Source: Acinetobacter nosocomialis NIPH 2119
GTDB lineage: Bacteria; Pseudomonadota; Gammaproteobacteria; Pseudomonadales; Moraxellaceae
DNA length: 64,000 nucleotides
Direction: 5' to 3'
Assembly (NCBI RefSeq): GCF_000368085.1
Contig: NZ_KB849239.1
Location: 1,330,269 to 1,394,268, forward strand
Below are positions 28,093 through 35,195 of the stretch, one piece after another. Every line of letters begins with the position of its first letter. Position 1 is the first letter of the stretch. The notes beneath the pieces were generated by a model that worked only from the letters and a program-made list of their open reading frames with translations, did no database searches and had not been told where the DNA came from. The translations under genes were made by a program, and so were the position numbers.

Positions 28093-28476
28093 ATGTCTAT
28101 TCATCCCGATCCACAAATCAATCGTTTAAATGTTTTAGGTGAGCCTTTAGCGAGCTGTTGTTTTGATCCTATTACCGGATATTTTCGAAATGGTTTTTGC
28201 CATACAGCAGTAACAGATCTTGGGCAACACACTGTATGCGCTCAAATGACGTCTGACTTTTTAAATTTTTCGCAAAAAGTTGGCAACGATCTCATTACTC
28301 CTTTACCTGAAGCTGGCTTCCCTGGCCTACAGCCAGGTGACTTCTGGTGCATTTGTGTAACTCGTTGGGTAGAAGCATATCAAGCTGGTCAAGCTCCACC
28401 TGTCAAACTTCATGCCTGCCATCAAGCAGTATTAAGTTATGTCCCATTAGATGTATTAATGGAATACGCAGTGTAA
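28093..28476 (+). CDS. DUF2237 family protein
   Basis: A 127-residue protein with the conserved features of DUF2237: LNVLGEPLASCCFDPITGYFRNGFC near the start (paired cysteines, then D-P-x-T-G-x-x-R-x-G), HTVCAQMT in the middle and GDFWCICVTRWVEA near the end. The repeated cysteines could bind metal, but no function is established. Its TAA overlaps the ATG of the following maf-type gene, so the two are translationally coupled. Confidence 0.82.
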   Translation: MSIHPDPQINRLNVLGEPLASCCFDPITGYFRNGFCHTAVTDLGQHTVCAQMTSDFLNFSQKVGNDLITPLPEAGFPGLQPGDFWCICVTRWVEAYQAGQAPPVKLHACHQAVLSYVPLDVLMEYAV

Positions 28477-29069
28477 TGAAACACCCCCAAATTATTTTGG
28501 CATCGAGTAGTCAAACGCGTAAGGATTTGATGAATCGTTTGGGCATCGAATATATCTGTATCAGTCCAGATATTGATGAAAGTTCTCGTGGCGAGACTCA
28601 TGCTGATGATTTAGCTAAAAGACTGGCTTTTACTAAAGCTCAGGTTATTGCTCAGAAAAATCCGGAAGCAATTGTAATTGGATCAGATCAGGTTGCATGG
28701 CGAGAACATGCACCTCATGATTTTATTGGCAAACCATTGACTATTGAAAATGCTAAAGCTCAGTTAAAAGCAAACTCAGCCAGAACAGTCTTTTTTAGTA
28801 CAGCCTTAAGTGTTCAATGTCTTGAAAAAAACTTTGAACACACTCTAGTTGAACATTATCAAGTTAAATTTCGCAATTTAAGCGACTCAGAAATTGAAAG
28901 ATATATCGATTTAGATCAACCCCTTCATTGTGCGGGAAGTTTTAAGTGTGAAAGTCTTGGCATTAGTTTATTTGAGAAAATGATAGGCCAAGATCAAACC
29001 ACCCTAATGGGCTTACCCATGATTCAGCTCTGTCAGATTTTAAGACAGCTTGAACTTCAAATTCCTTAA
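28476..29069 (+). CDS. Maf-like nucleotide pyrophosphatase (YceF type, m7GTP)
   Basis: House-cleaning pyrophosphatase that hydrolyses non-canonical nucleotides; the YceF branch prefers 7-methyl-GTP. The signature is ILASSSQTRKDLMNRLGI (about residues 7-24), with the catalytic region IGSDQVAW and the YceF-type CAGSFKCESLGISLFE. From ATG 28476 the protein is 197 residues, a normal Maf length; longer forms of this frame run back into the preceding gene and are not credible. It overlaps that gene by one base and is followed after 30 bp by roxA. Confidence 0.9.
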   Translation: MKHPQIILASSSQTRKDLMNRLGIEYICISPDIDESSRGETHADDLAKRLAFTKAQVIAQKNPEAIVIGSDQVAWREHAPHDFIGKPLTIENAKAQLKANSARTVFFSTALSVQCLEKNFEHTLVEHYQVKFRNLSDSEIERYIDLDQPLHCAGSFKCESLGISLFEKMIGQDQTTLMGLPMIQLCQILRQLELQIP

Positions 29070-29099
29070 TATTTATTAGTTTATTTATAGGTTATCTCC

Positions 29100-30263
29100 A
29101 TGACAGAACCTTTAACCGTTTTAGGCGGCATTACTGCTGAACAGTTTTTATCAGAATACTGGCAGAAAAAACCATTACTTGTGCGTAACGCCATGCCTGA
29201 AATCATTGGCGTGTTAGAGCCAAATGATGTGAAAGAATTCGCTTTAGAAGATCATGTTAGCGCACGTCTTATTCGTCAAAAAGACAAAAATCCAAATGAG
29301 TGGCACGTAAAGTCTTCTCCTCTAACTAAAGGTGACTTTCAAAAATTACCAAAGCTATGGACACTGTTAGTACAAGCAGTTGATCATTACTCATTCGATT
29401 TAGCGGAATTATGGAAGAAATTTCCTTTTATTCCTCAATGGCGTCGTGATGACATTATGGTTTCTTATGCACCTAAAGGCGGCTCAGTTGGAAAACATTT
29501 TGACTTTTATGATGTATTTCTTGTTCAAGGACATGGACACCGCCGTTGGCAATTAGGCCAAATGTGTGATGCAACCACTGAATTTGTTCCAAATCAACCA
29601 TTAAAATTATTGCCAGACATAGATGTTCATTTTGACGAAGTTTTAGCTCCTGGTGACTTATTATATGTTCCACCTGGCTTAGCACATTATGGTGTTGCTG
29701 AAGATGATTGCTTAACTTTCTCGTTTGGTTTCCGTATGCCTAATATTTCTGGCATGATTGACAGAATTAGTGACCAATTTGCTACCGATGAATTACTACA
29801 GAACCCAGTCATAGATATTGCCCGAAAGAGTATTTCTCAAGTTGGTGAAATTAATACAGAAGAATTAGCATATTTAAGAGGATTGGTTTTAGCTCAATTG
29901 CAAAATTCATCAGTACTTGATGCTGCCATCATGGCATATATGACTGAACCTAAATATCCAGATAATATTCCTGAACCAGACGAGATAGAAGTTGAAGACC
30001 TCAATGCTATTTTGACAGAAGGTTATGAATTATTGCTAGAACCAGCCTCTCGCCTACTTTATACAGAACAAAATGGAGTTTTAAAGTTTTGGGGCAATGG
30101 AGAAGATTTAACAATAGTGGAATCTTTTGCCACTCAACTCAAAACAATAGCAGATGGAGAAAGTATTCCATTTAATAACCAGCTAAGCAATGTAGAGATT
30201 TTAGAAAATATTGTTCAATTATTGAATGATTCAATTCTTATGTTATTGCCACCGGCAGAATAA
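29100..30263 (+). CDS. roxA: JmjC-type ribosomal protein L16 arginine hydroxylase
   Basis: 2-oxoglutarate/Fe(II)-dependent oxygenase of the YcfD/RoxA type, which hydroxylates an arginine of ribosomal protein L16. The iron triad is His133, Asp135 (GKHFDFYD) and His196 (GLAHYGV), with spacing close to that of E. coli YcfD (125, 127, 187). The C-terminal third is the dimerisation/winged-helix part. Length 387 residues. It starts 30 bp after the maf-type gene and ends in a terminator at 30281-30314. Confidence 0.9.
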   Translation: MTEPLTVLGGITAEQFLSEYWQKKPLLVRNAMPEIIGVLEPNDVKEFALEDHVSARLIRQKDKNPNEWHVKSSPLTKGDFQKLPKLWTLLVQAVDHYSFDLAELWKKFPFIPQWRRDDIMVSYAPKGGSVGKHFDFYDVFLVQGHGHRRWQLGQMCDATTEFVPNQPLKLLPDIDVHFDEVLAPGDLLYVPPGLAHYGVAEDDCLTFSFGFRMPNISGMIDRISDQFATDELLQNPVIDIARKSISQVGEINTEELAYLRGLVLAQLQNSSVLDAAIMAYMTEPKYPDNIPEPDEIEVEDLNAILTEGYELLLEPASRLLYTEQNGVLKFWGNGEDLTIVESFATQLKTIADGESIPFNNQLSNVEILENIVQLLNDSILMLLPPAE

Positions 30264-30623
30264 TATCGACTAAATAGGTTAAAAGGAGAAAATTCTAAAA
30301 TTTCTCCTTTTTTCTTTTATAAATACATGTTTAAATATACCAATCTATAAATCTATTTTGCGGTTACATTTCTATGGTTTAAAATTATTTTCTAAATTAA
30401 AAAATTATCTAGTAAATACGTCTAATTAAGACATAGAAATTTTTTCAGCAAATATAAAATATATACCTAGAGCATTATGCTTTGCCCTTCTATTGTTTTT
30501 AAAAAACCTATTTTTTTCTATCAATAACAATCAATACAATGTAAAATTGTGCGTTCTTGCTTTTTATTTATACACTCGACCATTTAGGCTAAGAGCAAAT
30601 TTTTTGTGTGAGGCTACTAAAAT
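30264..30623. other. 360-bp AT-rich spacer between roxA and tetR
   Basis: Apart from the roxA terminator at its start I see no coding frame, RNA gene or strong repeat. The last part must contain the promoter of the following TetR gene, but no clear -35/-10 pair or palindrome stands out. Confidence 0.6.
30281..30314 (+). terminator. Terminator of DUF2237-maf-roxA
   Basis: AAAGGAGAAAATT / AATTTCTCCTTT stem with a CTAA loop, followed by TTTTTTC, 18 bp after the roxA stop. Confidence 0.85.
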
Positions 30624-31190
30624 ATGTCAAAAAAAGATGACATTATTACCACTGCATTAAGACTTTTTAACTCATATAGTTATAACTCTATAGGGGTTGA
30701 TCGTATCATCAGTGAGTCTGGTGTAGCAAAAATGACATTTTACAAATACTTCCCTTCCAAAGAGAAACTAATTGAAGAGTGTTTATTACTAAGAAACTCA
30801 CTTTTACAAAATTCTCTTACTGCTGCTATATCTAAACAAGACGAAAATGATCCATTAGCCCGTATTAAGGCAATCTTTTTATGGTATGCAGATTGGTTTA
30901 ATAGCGAAGATTTTAATGGCTGTATGTTTCAAAAAGCCTTAGAAGAAGTATTAAAGCAATACCCTTCAACTCACCAACCTGCGACTTTATACAAAATATG
31001 GTTGACTCAGTTAATGCAGGATCTTCTTGTTCAACATGAAATTGAGGAATCTCGTCCTTTAGCATTACTGTTAGTCAATATTTTAGAAGGTATGACCATT
31101 CAAGCTCAGGTTGAGCACGGCTCAGTAAAAATTAATGACTACTGGAAACGTGTAGAGAAGCTTATTGAGTTTGAAAAAGTTGCACAGTAA
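30624..31190 (+). CDS. TetR/AcrR family transcriptional regulator
   Basis: A 188-residue regulator with an N-terminal TetR helix-turn-helix (TALRLFNSYSYNSIGVDRIISESGVAKMTFYKYFPSKEKL split over residues about 10-50, with the recognition helix AKMTFYKYF). The C-terminal TetR domain has WYADWFNSEDFNGCMF at about 94-109, a pattern common in repressors of small oxidoreductase or efflux genes. No target gene adjoins it: the next gene is an arsR-type regulator 475 bp away, though a TetR-like palindrome is present at 31317-31332. A terminator follows at 31252-31292. Confidence 0.88.
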   Translation: MSKKDDIITTALRLFNSYSYNSIGVDRIISESGVAKMTFYKYFPSKEKLIEECLLLRNSLLQNSLTAAISKQDENDPLARIKAIFLWYADWFNSEDFNGCMFQKALEEVLKQYPSTHQPATLYKIWLTQLMQDLLVQHEIEESRPLALLLVNILEGMTIQAQVEHGSVKINDYWKRVEKLIEFEKVAQ

Positions 31191-31197
31191 AAAATAA

Positions 31198-31250
31198 AGC
31201 GTGATATTATTCTTCTTATATTGTTGAATCTTCTTCTTATTCATCACGCT
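31198..31250. repeat. Inverted repeat after tetR
   Basis: AGCGTGAT (31198-31205) and ATCACGCT (31243-31250) are perfect inverted arms. Between them TTCTTCTTAT occurs twice (31210 and 31231). The arms directly precede the terminator hairpin; role unknown. Confidence 0.5.
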
Positions 31251-31251
31251 G

Positions 31252-31292
31252 CGTCTGAAAGTCATTCTAGCCTAGAGTTAGACGTTTTTTTT
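31252..31292 (+). terminator. Terminator of tetR
   Basis: CGTCTGA / TTAGACG stem enclosing a smaller TCTAG-C-CTAGA hairpin, followed by eight T residues. Confidence 0.8.
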
Positions 31293-31316
31293 GGACTATC
31301 ATCCCAAACTAGAATA

Positions 31317-31332
31317 TACAGACCTGTCTGTA
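31317..31332. promoter_or_regulatory. TetR-operator-like palindrome
   Basis: TACAGAC-CT-GTCTGTA is a 16-bp inverted repeat with 7-bp perfect arms, the size and style of TetR-family operators. It lies 126 bp downstream of the tetR stop, beyond its terminator, and 333 bp upstream of the arsR-type gene. Confidence 0.5.
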
Positions 31333-31665
31333 CAGAATCAATTATATCTTTAAAAAGTAAAAACTCAATCTTTTTTTATTACCCTTTCATAGATAAATCA
31401 GAATTAACTATAGATAGAACTTAAAATAAGATTTTTTTCCTTTGACTTTGTTTCATTTATACTTAACAATTACGCTTCTCACACAATGCAACACTTTTGA
31501 CACAAAACAACTACAAATTATTGTTATACCTTAATAATGTTATATATTTATCAATTACACTTATAAACCTTTTCAACAAAAACAATTGGATTGATTAGTT
31601 TTGCTACATTCATTTTCTTAAGATCAATCTATACTATGCCGGCCATATTGATATAGGTATAAAGT

Positions 31666-31974
31666 ATGAAAGATGGACTCCAAATTGAAGAAATGAAAAA
31701 TGCGGCTGATTCAGTCGTAGGCACATTAAAGTCTTTAGCTAACCCTGACCGTTTATTAATTTTATGTCACTTAGCTCATGAGGAGTTAAATGTCTCTCAA
31801 ATCGAAGAGAAAACCCAAATCACCCAACCCACTCTTTCACAACAATTGATGATGTTACGTAAAAGTGATGTCGTTTCAACACGTCGTGATGGCAAACAAA
31901 TTTTCTATTCTATAAAGGATGACAAGATGCACTCAATTTTGAATACGCTTTATCAGTTATACTGTATAGAATAA
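31666..31974 (+). CDS. ArsR-family regulator, SqrR/BigR-type persulfide sensor candidate
   Basis: A 102-residue winged-helix repressor of the ArsR/SmtB family: LKSLANPDRLLILCHL (21-36) and the recognition region TQPTLSQQLMMLRKSDVV (53-70), then the wing TRRDGKQIFYSI. It has only two cysteines, Cys34 and Cys100, 66 residues apart. In SqrR (41/107) and BigR (42/108), which sense sulfane sulfur by forming a polysulfide bridge, the pair is also 66 apart and at equivalent places; the classical metal-binding CxC is missing. AGG 8 nt before ATG supports the start. No sulfur-metabolism gene is adjacent; sstT follows 419 bp later. Confidence 0.85.
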   Translation: MKDGLQIEEMKNAADSVVGTLKSLANPDRLLILCHLAHEELNVSQIEEKTQITQPTLSQQLMMLRKSDVVSTRRDGKQIFYSIKDDKMHSILNTLYQLYCIE

Positions 31975-32393
31975 CTGCGCTGAATTTATAAAATTATAAT
32001 AATATTAATGTATTCCTGAAATATGCGATTTTTCAACTTGGTAGCTGGTAATAAACCGAGCAAAGAGGATTGAAAATTCGCGTAGTTTTTCAAGTATCTA
32101 AAGCTATTGAAAACAACAATACACTCTCTTATTTCTTTCTGTCTCACCCTCCACTATTTTTCAATAGGTTTTTAGACCACACAGTTAATTTTTTATTGAC
32201 TGTTATATAAGCAGAATATCTTTTTAATTAATTTAATAATTTAATTTTACTATTTTAAAAACAAATACTTAATATTACCTTTTTTTATTAATCTAATTAC
32301 TTGATATAAAAAAGCTTAAGATTCACATCACTTAAGTATAAAATACTCCGCTTGTTCAACCTTTAGCCATGAATAGGTTAATAAGGCCTTTAT
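31975..32393. other. 419-bp spacer between arsR-type gene and sstT
   Basis: Holds the nested stem-loop at 32025-32081, then very AT-rich DNA. No coding frame is supported. The sstT promoter should lie in the last 100 bp, where CTTAAG occurs twice as an inverted pair. Confidence 0.55.
32025..32081. other. Nested stem-loop downstream of arsR-type gene
   Basis: Outer arms GCGATTTTTCAA (32025-32036) and TTGAAAATTCGC (32070-32081) pair with one mismatch. They enclose a second stem, CTTGGT / ACCGAG (32037-32042 and 32055-32060). A T5 run follows within 10 bp. It could be the arsR terminator or a small structured RNA. Confidence 0.5.
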
Positions 32394-33596
32394 ATGCTTG
32401 AATTCTTTTCTCGATTAAGCTTAGTCACCAAAATTATTATCGCCATTATTTTAGGAATAGGTGTTGCACTATTATTTCCAACCGTTACACCTTACTTAAG
32501 CTTGTTTGGTGAGCTGTTCATTAAAGCATTGAAATCGGTTGCTCCTATTTTAGTTTTCGTACTGGTTCTCTCATCTATTGCTAACTTTCAGGTTGGCCAT
32601 AGTGCAAATTTACGACCAGTCTTACTATTATATGTAGTGGGTATGCTATTAGCTGCGTTTAGTGCCGTTGTTGCGAGCTTGTCTTTTCCAAGTACTCTTT
32701 ATCTTAATACTGTTTCACATAACAACCTACAAGCGCCTGGTAGCCTCGCTGATATATTAAAAAATTTGCTTTTAAGTTTTATTGCAAACCCTGTTCAAGC
32801 AATTAGTGAAGCGAACTTTATTGGCATTCTGGCATGGGCAATTGGTCTAGGTTTAGCAATGCGTCATAGTTCAGATACGACTAAACAAGTGATGCATGAT
32901 GTTTCACATGCTGTGAGTGCGATTATTCACAAAGTCATCGCATTTGCACCTGTAGGCATTTTCGGTTTAGTTGCAGTAACCTTTGCCGATGCTGGTTTAG
33001 CAACGCTTGAAAGTTATGCGCAATTATTAGCTGTTCTATTAGGAACAATGCTTTTTGTTGCTCTTGTAGTTAACCCAATTTTGGTAGGTTTAACAATTCG
33101 TGGCAATCCATACCCACTTGTTTTTAAATGCTTAAAAGAAAGTGGTATTACTGCATTCTTCACACGCAGCTCAGCAGCTAACATCCCAGTTAACCTTGAT
33201 TTAGCTGAACGTTTAGGTGTTAATCCATCTACTGCAAGTGTTTCTATTCCTTTAGGTGCTACAGTTAATATGGCTGGAGCAGCTGTTACAATCACTGTGC
33301 TTACTTTAGCAACTGTGCATACATTGGGGATTCATGTTGATTTGGCAACTATGATTATTTTGTCAGTAGTCGCTACAGTTTCAGCATGTGGTGCGTCTGG
33401 TGTTGCCGGTGGTTCTTTACTTTTAATTCCAGTCGCTTGTAGTTTATTTGGTATTTCATCAGAAATTGCGATGCAAGTTGTTGCAGTTGGTATGATTATT
33501 AGTGTATTACAAGATTCAACCGAAACAGCTCTTAACTCATCAACTGATGTTTTATTTACTGCCGCTGTTGATATTCGCTCAAGACAAAACTCTTAG
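32394..33596 (+). CDS. sstT: Serine/threonine:Na+ symporter SstT
   Basis: Sodium-coupled uptake of serine and threonine, dicarboxylate/amino-acid:cation symporter (DAACS) family. The 400-residue protein has eight or so hydrophobic segments and the family's hairpin-loop signatures: [22 protein letters not shown] (serine-rich re-entrant loop, about residues 257-278) and [20 protein letters not shown] (about 284-303). AAGG seven bases before the ATG supports the start. The DUF1275 gene follows after 5 bp, so they are likely co-transcribed. Confidence 0.93.
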   Translation: MLEFFSRLSLVTKIIIAIILGIGVALLFPTVTPYLSLFGELFIKALKSVAPILVFVLVLSSIANFQVGHSANLRPVLLLYVVGMLLAAFSAVVASLSFPSTLYLNTVSHNNLQAPGSLADILKNLLLSFIANPVQAISEANFIGILAWAIGLGLAMRHSSDTTKQVMHDVSHAVSAIIHKVIAFAPVGIFGLVAVTFADAGLATLESYAQLLAVLLGTMLFVALVVNPILVGLTIRGNPYPLVFKCLKESGITAFFTRSSAANIPVNLDLAERLGVNPSTASVSIPLGATVNMAGAAVTITVLTLATVHTLGIHVDLATMIILSVVATVSACGASGVAGGSLLLIPVACSLFGISSEIAMQVVAVGMIISVLQDSTETALNSSTDVLFTAAVDIRSRQNS

Positions 33597-33601
33597 AGAA
33601 C

Positions 33602-34282
33602 ATGCCATTTCAACGTTTACCAAACTGGTTCCAAATGGGCGCCTTTTTACTGGCAATGAATGCCGGAATGATTAATGTATTAGGGTTAATCACCCTTTTA
33701 CATCAATCGGTGTCGCATATGACAGGTAATGTCAGTATGTTAGCGATGAGTTTGGTAAACTGGCAGTTTGATCACGTCATATATTTGGTACTTGTTATAC
33801 TATGTTATGTATGTGGATCATTTTATAGTGGTTTTATTTTAGGTAATAGCCATTTCAAATTAGGCCGTCGATATGGCCTCCCTTTAAGCTTAGTTGCCCT
33901 CTTTATTTTTCTTTGCTGGTTATTACTGCCTTATTTTCCCAAATATGGATTATTATGGGCTTGTGTCGCCATGGGTTTACAAAATGCCATGGTCAGCCAT
34001 TATAAAGGGACCATTATTAGGACAACTCACTTATCGGGTGTCTTAACAGATCTTGGCCTTGCACTTGGTTACATAGCACGAGGTTTAAAAGTAGAAAACC
34101 GTCGTATTATTTTACATCTACTTATTTTTTCAGGTTTTCTTATTGGTGGTATAATTGCTGCTTCAGTTCACCCCTACTTAAAATTGCAATCATTTTTGCT
34201 ACCAGCAATTTTAAGCTTAACACTCAGTATTTCGTATTGGGCTGTTTATTTTCATCGTTCTTCCTCTTCAGATTCGGATTAA
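33602..34282 (+). CDS. DUF1275 (YoaK-type) membrane protein
   Basis: A 226-residue multi-spanning membrane protein with about six hydrophobic segments and the family motif SVSHMTGNVSMLAM near residue 36, plus MGLQNAMVSHYKGTIIRTTHLSGVLTDLG in the middle (the TTHxTGxxTDLG-type signature). No function is established. It starts 5 bp after sstT and ends 3 bp before the DUF2058 gene, so the three genes probably form one transcript. Confidence 0.85.
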   Translation: MPFQRLPNWFQMGAFLLAMNAGMINVLGLITLLHQSVSHMTGNVSMLAMSLVNWQFDHVIYLVLVILCYVCGSFYSGFILGNSHFKLGRRYGLPLSLVALFIFLCWLLLPYFPKYGLLWACVAMGLQNAMVSHYKGTIIRTTHLSGVLTDLGLALGYIARGLKVENRRIILHLLIFSGFLIGGIIAASVHPYLKLQSFLLPAILSLTLSISYWAVYFHRSSSSDSD

Positions 34283-34285
34283 GTC

Positions 34286-34822
34286 ATGGTTAAAAATGCC
34301 TTACAAGCTCAGTTACTCAAAGCAGGTTTAGTTGACAATAAAAAAGCAAAAAAACTCACCAAACAAGCTCAGCATGAGCAGCGTACTGGTCAAAGCAATG
34401 AAGCAGAAATCAAAGCAAATATTGAAAAAGCTCAACAAGAAAAACTAGCAAAAGACCAAGCTTTAAATCTAGAAAAACAGCAACAACTCGAAGAAAAAGC
34501 ATTAAAAGCTTCTATTATTCAAATGATTAAACAACACAAAATTGTAGATTTTGCTGGAGATGTGGCTTATCAATTTATTGATGAAAATAAAATTAAAAAG
34601 GTATATCTATCTCAACAAGTCTACAATGCCCTTGTTACAGGTAGTTTAGTAATTGCTAAAGATCAAGATCAATACGCTTATCTTCCAAAAGCTTTGGCCG
34701 AAAAAATTGATCAAAAAATGCAAGGCTTTATTTTAATTAATAATGCAGAGAAAAATGAACAAACTACTGACGAAGAAGATCCGTATGCAGCATATGTTAT
34801 TCCAGATGACTTAATGTGGTAA
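34286..34822 (+). CDS. DUF2058 (YaiL-type) family protein
   Basis: A 178-residue charged, soluble protein. The first 75 residues are a Lys/Gln/Glu-rich probable coiled coil (NALQAQLLKAGLVDNKKAKK, then many KAQQEK-type repeats). The C-terminal half has the DUF2058 region (VAYQFIDENKIKKVYLS, LAIAK-like VIAKDQDQYAYLP). E. coli YaiL is a nucleoprotein/polysome-associated protein, but the role is unknown. Last gene of sstT-DUF1275-DUF2058; a long hairpin follows at once. Confidence 0.85.
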   Translation: MVKNALQAQLLKAGLVDNKKAKKLTKQAQHEQRTGQSNEAEIKANIEKAQQEKLAKDQALNLEKQQQLEEKALKASIIQMIKQHKIVDFAGDVAYQFIDENKIKKVYLSQQVYNALVTGSLVIAKDQDQYAYLPKALAEKIDQKMQGFILINNAEKNEQTTDEEDPYAAYVIPDDLMW

Positions 34823-35195
34823 TTATTATGAGCCTTTATCAATTTTTAGATAAAGGCTCATGCTGCTTAGGCTAAATATCAGTATTTTATCATTTATTAA
34901 AAAAAATTATAAAAATTACATTCACATCAAATTCATTCACCACTTCATCTATTATTATCGATATAATGAATAAAACATTTTTTGTCTTTACCATGCCTTT
35001 TAGGCTTTTCCCGTTTCCAAATTTATATCTTGACTAAATCTTGTCAGTTTTAGTTAAAGATATACAACATAAACTTTGATGTGTATCCACACACCCAACA
35101 GATCAACATCTATATCGAGTTTGATCTAACTGACTTTATTGCAAATTAAATTGCGAAATTTTAATAAAGTAGCTGATGTATAAAGGTAGTCATTC
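34823..35195. other. 373-bp spacer upstream of ABC exporter
   Basis: After the hairpin it is AT-rich. Near the ABC gene two inverted repeats occur: ATCTTGACTAAA / TTTAGTTAAAGAT (35028-35061, imperfect) and AGATCAA / TTGATCT (35100-35106 and 35121-35127). The first contains a TTGACT that could serve as a -35 element. No gene seen. Confidence 0.55.
34828..34861 (+). terminator. Long hairpin after DUF2058 gene
   Basis: Perfect 13-bp arms (ATGAGCCTTTATC / GATAAAGGCTCAT) around an 8-nt loop, 5 bp after the stop. There is no T run behind it, so it may protect the mRNA 3' end or need Rho rather than being a classic terminator. Confidence 0.6.

Larger units (their letters stand above)
31191..31665. 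other. 475-bp spacer between tetR and arsR genes
   Basis: Contains the inverted repeat, terminator and operator-like palindrome listed separately. A 67-codon open frame (31221-31424) crosses the terminator and has no ribosome site or recognisable product. The rest is AT-rich and should hold the arsR promoter. Confidence 0.6.

Noticed and set aside
28347..28475. N-terminal extension of the maf-type protein into the DUF2237 gene
   Set aside because: It is the shifted frame of a conserved gene; the true start is the overlapping ATG at 28476, where the ASSS motif begins as expected.
31210..31240. TTCTTCTTAT direct repeat (21-bp period) as a possible short array
   Set aside because: Only two copies, so not a CRISPR or an iteron array.
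31221..31424. 67-codon open frame between the tetR and arsR-type genes
   Set aside because: It runs through the tetR terminator hairpin, has no ribosome site and no recognisable protein character.
32369..32401. Ten-codon leader-peptide frame ([10 protein letters not shown]) overlapping the sstT start
   Set aside because: No ribosome site and no serine or threonine codons that would make an attenuator sensible; probably chance.
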